64,000 bases of DNA from Limonium bicolor. Taxonomy: Eukaryota; Streptophyta; Magnoliopsida; Caryophyllales; Plumbaginaceae. The number at the start of each line of letters is the position of its first letter. Within the stretch, counting starts at the first letter, position 1. The stretch spans positions 95,141,005 to 95,205,004 of the forward strand of contig CM041780.1 of assembly GCA_023374045.1 (NCBI GenBank). The letters are read 5' to 3'. This document shows positions 57,316-64,000 of the stretch, one piece after another. A program made the position numbers and the translations under genes. The notes beneath the pieces are model-generated. The model worked only from the letters and a program-made list of their open reading frames with translations, was not told the origin of the DNA and searched no databases.

Positions 57316-57660
57316 CACCTATGGTACAGAGGAAGAAAGAGAACGCGTTGAGGTGCGCCCCTATCTATGAAGGTCGGGCTGAATTCGCTACAGAAGCGCG
57401 CGAGAGAGAGGAAACGGAATGTGGACGAAAACAGAGCCAAGGGCACAGAGCATTTAAGAATTTCGCGAGACGAGAAAAGGAGGCTGCCAGTAGGAGTGGA
57501 GGCGCGAAGAAAAGAGAGAATAATGTGAAGAAAAGATAAACGAGCGGAGGAGACGAAAAGGGTAAGAAAGAGCGCGGATGAATGGATACTCTTCTGGACC
57601 CGATCTGCCCACTCACTGCTCTGCGGCCTGCAACCTGCGGCAACAAGATTCGATGCATCT
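57316..57660 (-). promoter_or_regulatory. 5' UTR / promoter region of QS
   Basis: Purine-rich sequence upstream of the start codon. A 72-codon plus-strand frame here is an antisense shadow. No clear TATA box; plant housekeeping promoters are often TATA-less. Confidence 0.4.
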
Positions 57661-57715
57661 CAATTAGAACATCCCAATGAATGTTTGTTTACTGAAAAGA
57701 TACAGCTAATAATTA

Positions 57716-57953
57716 GTCCCTCCGTCCTGAATTGACCGTCTTGTTTACTATTTGGACATATTATTTGATTTCAATTTTTAATATGTAAGATAAATTAATT
57801 TTAAAAATTTAAGTTTTGCATATGATTTCTTACATGATAAACTATATATTATAAAATTTAGTTTTATAAAATTATTTTATCTTATATGTTTAATATTGAA
57901 GTGGAAAAACGTGTCATAAAGCAAACAGAACGGTCAATTGAGGACGGAGGGAG
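57716..57953. mobile_element. Stowaway-type (Tc1/mariner) MITE
   Basis: 238 bp with inverted ends (gtccctccgtcct…aattgaccgt / acggtcaatt…aggacggagggag) and TA on both sides, matching the plant Stowaway consensus ctccctccgt. No coding capacity. It lies about 400 bp upstream of the QS start codon. Confidence 0.9.
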
Positions 57954-57955
57954 TA

Positions 57956-59127
57956 AATGGAATATCAGGCAGGACAATTTTGACCTGGCTCACAGATTTT
58001 GTTCAAATTCAACTTGTGATTTATAGATTAAAAATCGTGAAATAGGAATAGTTCCTAACGAATATTAGTACTCATCTTTTTCTTGGTTTGAAATGTCGTA
58101 TCTTTGTTGTTTTCTTTGCCAATTGAAGAAGAATATAAGGGGGTGAGAAAGGAATAAAAGTTCCATGGGTTTGTTGAAGTCATCCTTAATTAACACATCA
58201 ACAACAGTATTGACATTTCTAGGAATGTACTTAACATGATCTGCCTAACCATGGATGAAAGCTTGAGATGAAGGGTCATAGATTGGATCCCATGTAGTTA
58301 AATCATTAAATATCAACCTCTTGTTTGCAATCAAAATCAACACATATCTTTGAAATCCTTTTATTTATGTAAACACTTGAATCGTTCATGGTACATAAAA
58401 TTTAAGACTTGTTAAAAACAAGCAAGATTGTTAATATGTGTTCTCCATTTTATGAATGGACGACTTTAATACCTGCATGGTTTGCATCTTCATTTGGATG
58501 CATAGATGCTTGCATTGGATCCTTGGTCTCTTAAAAGATTTTTATTGAATTCTTGTTTTGAAATATCTTCTACATGACATTGTTTAAGTCATGACTTCTA
58601 TGTTGTATTTCTTTGACATTACTTCATATAACCTTTTGGATTATTATTTATGTTATTCTAGATGAGTCGTGATCTACTAGTTCCTAATAAGCCTGACCTA
58701 TTTATTTCTTGACTATATCTAGTTATATATGCAATTGTTAGTCTCATAATGATCTTGCTTGGTTGTTTGATTAACTGGGATATATGATTGCTTGGATATA
58801 TACATGGATGTGTTAGATTTGTTTCGTGAGGTTTTTACAAGTGAATCAACAAGAGGAACGGTCAGCTATAGTAGAGAACGAACATTAAGGTTTCCCGATT
58901 AAAGAGTCATCAAATTGTGGGTCGTCAGTGGTTGCCTTTTTAGGATTATTGCATGTGTTTTGTTTATGCAATAAACATCTTCGAGGTGACTTACTTCGAG
59001 CTTGTACATGCAATGTTAGGTAAATAATAGAGTAAGTGCTTACGGCGTGAGGATCACCGAGCATTAAATGACATCCTCATATTCTTTTTCGCCTTTGTAT
59101 ATATGACTCTAGTAGAAAACTTGTAGC
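57956..59127. other. Gene-free intergenic DNA
   Basis: AT-rich; no coding frame, repeat boundary or RNA gene seen. Confidence 0.4.
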
Positions 59128-60190
59128 AGAAATATGTGACTATCTATGATATAGGCAAGTGCATTTATCGTTTTTGTAATATATTTAGTGAGTACGGTTG
59201 TTGTACCAGGGGACCTTGTTGTAATTAATGACAAGTATTACATTAATCAAGAAACGCAAGCTAAAATAAAACACGAAAGATTGTATGTTTTGGTGGAATT
59301 AATTGTTCTAATTAAATAATGGATTAATAAAGAGAAATAAAGGTAGGAATAAAATTAAATAAACGAAAGCAGGAAATACAGGTTGGATTTGTATATCTAA
59401 AAAGAGCACCCATGTTGTTCTGCTAACCTTCACTTTCAAATTCTATTATTACGCACACTCCCTAATTCTGCAATAATCTCATAAACTATTATTAATCTTG
59501 TTTACAAATCATGTTGAATAGATTCTAATTGGCTAAGATAACGAATAGCTAATCAAGCCTAAGCTACATTAATCCATTCGTATTACAACAAATTTCTATT
59601 AGAGATGAATTAACCTATGGGCTAATCATGCTTCTACTCATTAATTAACTTCCAATGTCTAGTTCCATGTCTTAGACTCACATTTTGATCAAAGAACTAC
59701 AATGAAACTTTAATAATTGATTATAAAATTAAAGTTTTGTAAATCTAGAACTAAACTATTGCATTGAGAAGAGAGTAACGTACATGTTTACAGAGAAATC
59801 TAAGATATGGCTCGTATTCCCAATTCAGGAAGCTTAAATAACTACTCAGCCATTAATCTAATAACAGAAACAATAGAGGGATAAGACATTGAATAAGTTA
59901 TAAAGAAATGAAGAAGAAACTCTAATCAGAAACCTGTAATCTGGATCCCGCTCTGCCTTCAATCTTCACGTGTCTTTGAGATTGTCTCTCCCTGCAGAGG
60001 TGTGGTGTGTTGTGTAGTGTGTCAGATATAATGAGTTATGATATTCTACATTAAACCCTGGTTCTCTTTTTATAAGGGAACAAAAACATTTCTATCTTTG
60101 ATTGTGTATCTCTTCTGATTTTACACATTTCTCTTGTCTAGGTGGCGCGTCCGGGTCTGCTTGGTCGGATGTGTTCAAATTTGGACAACG
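59128..60190 (-). mobile_element. Inverted Athila-like LTR (J), limits approximate
   Basis: On the minus strand it contains atggctgagtagtt, as in LTRs A and D, and ends with a tgcacttgcc block like theirs. A minus-strand TATA (tataaaaa, 60,067-60,074) is preceded upstream by CCGG/CGGA motifs at 60,143-60,185. No interior or PBS is adjacent, so it may be a solo LTR. Confidence 0.6.
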
Positions 60191-60288
60191 TTGTTTTAGG
60201 TAAGAACTTAATAACGAGCGTACGAGTTCAGTATTTTAAAGTAATTGTATAAGGGTGTTGTTTTAATGGTTACATATGATTACTGTAG

Positions 60289-61115
60289 TGCTGGATATAC
60301 GAGTACTTCCCCATGTTCAGGTCACAGCAGCTTGAAGATTTGGATTACAGCTCCCCCGTGGCGGCGAAGTGGCCTCATCACTTGAGGAATGAGGTGGATG
60401 ATGAGAGGCTGGGTAGCGTTAGGGGGCGGCTAGACACGATGTCCTCCACTAAGGTACAAGTTAGTTAGCAATTGTAGTCGTAAAAAGTTGTTTTGTGTCG
60501 TACGTCAAACATTGCTTACAATTTAATTCTTGATTATTTTTTCCTTAAACAAAACTTAGGTTGATTGGTTGCCTTTCGGCTTTCATGGTACTACTGTATT
60601 TGACGGGCACTCCTGGTGGTATGGCACGTTGCAGTTCTTGGATATTATTGAGCCGTATATGCCCTGCGATAGTTTGGATCCGTGCAGACCATCCCTCCCG
60701 AGCCCATCAGACCGATGTCCCACTATCGGCCCCGACACGGCAAGAACTATTGGGTCATATCTGACTACGAGACATTTGTGTGGAACAACATGACCGGGCC
60801 CACCAGGTGGCAGTTTACTCTAACGCATGCACGCATGCCATGGAACATGGAGCGGGACTACATTCACTGGTTCCGGAGTCGTTCTCACCCTCAGGTGCGT
60901 CCCCTTGGTACGGATGGTGGCCCTAGTACGCGGCGGGAGGATCAGCTCCAGGTATTTACTCTCTTTTTAATTAAATGGTGTTGGTGTTTCAAATTATTTT
61001 TAATTACTAACGTGAGATTGCTACTTCACTGCAGTATTGGGATGAGTGCGCTCCAATTATCTTGAGACCGGAGAACAACCAGAGTTGCCCTGAAGGTGTG
61101 GCCCTGGATTGTTGA
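60289..61115 (+). pseudogene. Plant mobile domain (PMD)-like gene fragment
   Basis: Three exon-like blocks with GT-AG borders: 60,289-60,453 (CWIYEYFPMFR…), 60,560-60,951 (VDWLPFGFHG…WWYGTLQFLDIIEPYMP, then HYRPRHGKNYWVISDYETFVWNN…YIHWFRSRSHP) and 61,035-61,115 (YWDECAP…, stop). The W-rich layout (WLPF, IHWF) fits the PMD / MAIN-like family carried by many plant transposons. A frame slip inside the second block near 60,680 breaks it, and the N-terminal part is missing. Whether it is host- or transposon-derived cannot be told. Confidence 0.65.
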
Positions 61116-61924
61116 TAGGTTGGAAATGGCCTTCGACCACGCCCGGCTTAATATCAGTACCACCCCAACATTGCCAACTAGTTATAGAAACGAGAACTAG
61201 GCTCGTATTGGCATAGAGTGGTACGTCAGGCCATCGCACTAGAGGGCTTAGGCCTAGAGGGGAGGGTATGCCCCGTAGGCACATGGATGTTGTGCGTCGC
61301 CATGGGGATGATGGGGGACAAGGTGATGGGAGGGGGGACGTGGGGATGGTGGGGGTGGGTATGGGTGTTAGACTGTTTAGTTTTGTTATTATTTGAATAT
61401 GGTTTTCTTGTATGGATGATTAAACTTTGTGGTGAGTGTATGCATAATATTTATTTATTTGCTTTTCAAATAATTCTTTATGTCATTAGGATGTCGATTC
61501 CTATTGCAATTCATGTGAACCATTACACAACAATTACGTAGTATGTGGGATGGTTCCAATGAGGTCCGGGTTGGGCAGTGAGCGATGCAGACATTCAATA
61601 TCCAAGAAGTGTTTACCATCTTATATCATCATTAAACCGCATTGTGCAGTCACATTATGATAACCTTCAGCTGCACGTCTTCTCGATCATCTACCTTAGG
61701 ATGGACCAAGATGTAACTACTTGGTTGCCAACATACAAACCGATACAGATGTACGCCTAACGATCAAAAACTATTTAGACCTTGAAGAAATTATGGAAAT
61801 GATTAAGATTCTCATCAAGTACGAGGATGATTCAGATTTTGAAAACCCCGCCGTACGAGGCAGGGCTGAGGCTGGCCATAGAGCATACGATTCACGCTAC
61901 AGGGCAGAGGCGACAAGAGGACAT
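61116..61924 (+). other. Region downstream of the PMD fragment, no clear gene
   Basis: G-rich, then AT-rich. A 69-codon frame at 61,721-61,930 (acidic, then R/A/E-rich) could be a C-terminal remnant of the PMD protein but has no recognisable domain. Confidence 0.35.
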
Positions 61925-62395
61925 CCCTAAATTAAATTCCAATAATGTTAATTGTTTTATTATCGAACAAGAAGTCACTTAAATTCAACAATCTTAATTT
62001 TTTTACTGTGGAATAAGAAGTAGATTAATTTCCAACAATCTTAATTGTTTTACTGTGGAATAAGAAGTAGATTAATTTCCAATAATCTTAATTGTTTTAC
62101 TGTCGAACAAGAAGTCGATTAAATTCCATCAATCTTAATTGTTTTACCGTCGACCAAGAATTAGATTAAATTCCAACAATCTTAATTGTTTTATTGTCGA
62201 ACAAGAAGTCGATTAAATTCCACCAATCTTAATTGTTTTACTGCCGAACAAGAAGTAGATTAAATTCCAATTATCTTAATTGTTTTACTGTCGAACAAGA
62301 AGTCGATTAAATTCCAACAATCTTAATTGTTGTACTGTCGAACAAGAAGTAGATTAAATTCCAACAATCTTAATTATTTTACTATCGAACAAGTC
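61925..62395 (+). repeat. 47-bp minisatellite (~10 units)
   Basis: The unit includes attaaattccaacaatctt, aattgttttactgtcgaaca and agaagt. The gaagt anchor recurs at 61,971, 62,017, 62,064, 62,111, 62,158, 62,205, 62,252, 62,299 and 62,346. Later units tend to alternate gtcgat/gtagat, hinting at a 94-bp dimer. Confidence 0.95.
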
Positions 62396-62849
62396 CTTTT
62401 CCAAACATTCATCTCTACAATGTCATGATATAGAAAACAATGAACTTTTCTAAACATTCATCTCTATTTTATTAATTGATTTTGCAGAACACTCTATCAA
62501 AGGACGTGAAATTGGTGGAAATGATAGACAATCTATATAGGATGAGAATTTGTTGATGTTCAAAAGTGAAAAGAGAATCCCGCTAGAGAAGATCATGAGT
62601 GCATTACTCCGATTAGGTGTCTGTTGATTGCAATGAGAATAGATTCTCCATCACTTGTATATTGTCCTGTTATAGAAAACATTGAACTTTTCCAAACATT
62701 CATCTCTATTTTTTCAGTTGATTTTGCAGAACACTTCAACACCTGTACAATGTCATGCTATAATGGAATTGATAGGCAAATGTCATAAAAGTGTTAATTA
62801 TAGTATGTAGAACTAAATTTACAAAAAATTCATAAACACACAACATGGC
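62396..62849. repeat. Gene-free DNA with a partial internal duplication
   Basis: ttccaaacattcatctcta recurs near 62,400, 62,436 (variant) and 62,690. gattttgcagaacact is near 62,480 and 62,720, and tacaatgtcatg near 62,420 and 62,748. This is an old ~270-bp-offset duplication. No gene. Confidence 0.6.
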
Positions 62850-63937
62850 TCACTCATCATCTCCTAAATCAACACTTCTTGATTCGACCAGAGGAAACAA
62901 CTGTAACCAGTGCTTGTGCCATGCTCTGTATGTAGACGCATAATGCGTAACCTCAAGATCACGCCATTTTAGCCACATAAGATTTAAACACGGGGCAGGG
63001 CAAGCATCGATTGTCTATACTCGTTCGAAATGACATTATTAGCTTACCAAAGCAATACATACCTCTACTATAGGGCGCATCAACTGCCCATCAACACGTA
63101 GCGGGAGTCCGATCAAGCCTCCTACCATATGACGGTTGCTTGGTGCAAAACTAATAAAACTAGAGTAAATTACTTAGAACCCCCTTGAATATTGGGCATA
63201 ATACAGTTAACCCCCTTGTGTTTATCATAATTATTTATAACCACCTTGAGGTTACAGTATCTTTGACTATGATCCCCCGAACTATAACTCCATTATCAAA
63301 ACGTAAACCACGTGTTGACGTATAAACTTGATCACATTATTAATGACATGCTGGACAAAAAACAATACTTAATCAACCTTCTTATTGTCCGAAAAACATT
63401 AATCCTACCTCAAAAATGCATCTGAATTGGGATAAGAGAGAGAGTGATGTTAATCAAGCAGTTTTGTTGTCCAAACTGGCATTAATAATGTGATTAAGCT
63501 TATGGGTTAACATGTACTTAACGCTTTGATAACAAAGTTATAGTTCAAGGGCGCATAGTCAGAGATACCATAAACTCAAGGTGGTTACCAATAATTATGA
63601 TAAACACAAGGGGTTAACTGTAGTATGCCCATTCCTGAAGGGGGTTCCGAGTAATTTACTCTATGAACTATGTTGTACACGATGCACAAGATAAGGCCAA
63701 GATCTAGAAGTTCCATCCAATACTTCATGTGTGCAAACGTGTCTCCAAACCAATTCAGCCGTGTGTACTATCCGTCGTACCAGTCTCTTTCAACTCACGC
63801 CAACCACCAGTCTGATCTACACCTCAGCTCATCTAGGCATGCACATCTAACCGCTTTCCATTGACTTTCTTCGTTGTATACAAAATCGGCGATAGCTTGA
63901 AAACCATAGTTTACGTCACCCAGTATCTCCATGTAAC
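62850..63937 (-). pseudogene. OTU-protease-like transposon gene remnant, split by MITE copy 2
   Basis: Minus strand. The first block (63,937 leftwards, after a ttacag acceptor) reads ILGDVNYGFQAIADFV…W, matching the GDGNCGFRA-type start of OTU cysteine proteases in plant transposons. Here the catalytic C is Y, and stops follow. Further left (to 63,662) is YWMELLDLGLILCIVYN. The MITE fills 63,163-63,661. Beyond it, an open block at 63,162-63,063 (NRHMVGGLIGLPLRVDGQ) and one at 63,014-62,850 (CPAPCLNLMWLKWRDLEV…TGA) are separated by a 48-nt GT…AG gap, very short for a plant intron. The protein is inactive by sequence. Confidence 0.55.
63163..63661. mobile_element. MULE-type MITE, copy 2 (499 bp)
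   Basis: Colinear with copy 1 over its whole length, with the same ends (gagtaaatt…aatttactc). The 9-bp flanks (ataaaacta / tatgaacta) match only in part, so the duplication is decayed or the event is older. Confidence 0.88.
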
Positions 63938-64000
63938 CTGTAATGTAATCAAGTAATAACAGGACTGAACTCTTCCAATATAAAGAAAAGTTCTAGGGTG
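63938..64000. other. Window end, possible intron of the OTU-like remnant
   Basis: AT-rich sequence upstream (minus strand) of the acceptor at 63,938; too short to judge. Confidence 0.3.

Noticed and set aside
57321..57539. 72-codon plus-strand ORF upstream of QS
   Set aside because: Antisense to a purine-rich leader; K/R/E-biased composition reflects base content only.

Overview
This window looks like nuclear DNA of a flowering plant, probably a eudicot. It is dominated by long-terminal-repeat (LTR) retrotransposons of the plant Ty3/gypsy lineages (Athila, Tat and a chromovirus-like group) and carries one recognisable host gene. That gene, on the minus strand at 53,102-57,315, encodes plastid quinolinate synthase in the plant arrangement: an N-terminal SufE-like domain followed by NadA. 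All six exons are intact, with clean GT-AG introns. No bacterial features, rRNA, tRNA or CRISPR arrays were seen.

Layout. 1-2,658 is a chromovirus-like LTR (family F), followed by a methionine-tRNA-type primer binding site (PBS) and a decayed interior. 5,036-6,505 is an Athila-like LTR (E). From 6,506 to 39,899 lies a nested stack. The oldest layer is Athila element D, which supplies integrase, a late env-position ORF and the 3' LTR. D was hit by A (8,671-16,697, target-site duplication (TSD) agaat) and by B (16,970-35,158, TSD ataat). The 5' LTR of B was then hit by Tat-lineage element C (18,502-30,408, minus strand, TSD cttgt). A encodes only gag and protease and B only a gag C-terminal fragment, so both are non-autonomous. 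C encodes gag, protease, RT, two RNase H domains and integrase. It also carries an antisense extra ORF, a 42-bp tandem array and a probable 87-nt intron inside the second RNase H.

39,900-53,101 holds LTR fragments in both orientations (H, inverted I, G with a gag piece, inverted H') and a 500-bp MULE-type MITE with a perfect 9-bp TSD. After the quinolinate synthase gene come a Stowaway-type MITE (57,716-57,953), an inverted Athila-like LTR (J), a broken plant-mobile-domain gene, a 47-bp minisatellite, and an OTU-protease-like remnant split by a second copy of the MULE MITE.

Three patterns stand out. (1) LTRs from at least six families carry arrays of short CCGG/CGGAC-centred palindromes just upstream of the TATA box. 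The arms are family-specific and the spacing regular, 71-74 bp in families F, A and B. (2) The Athila-like elements share a post-pol GTCTAGCCAAAGAC stem-loop block, and repeated polypurine-like tracts preceded by small hairpins with AGGA/AGGG loops. (3) Disablements in the transposon ORFs are mostly single-base losses, and the two LTRs of A differ by 1 substitution against 7 small deletions, all in one copy. Base-level errors in the repeats are therefore a serious alternative to real decay.
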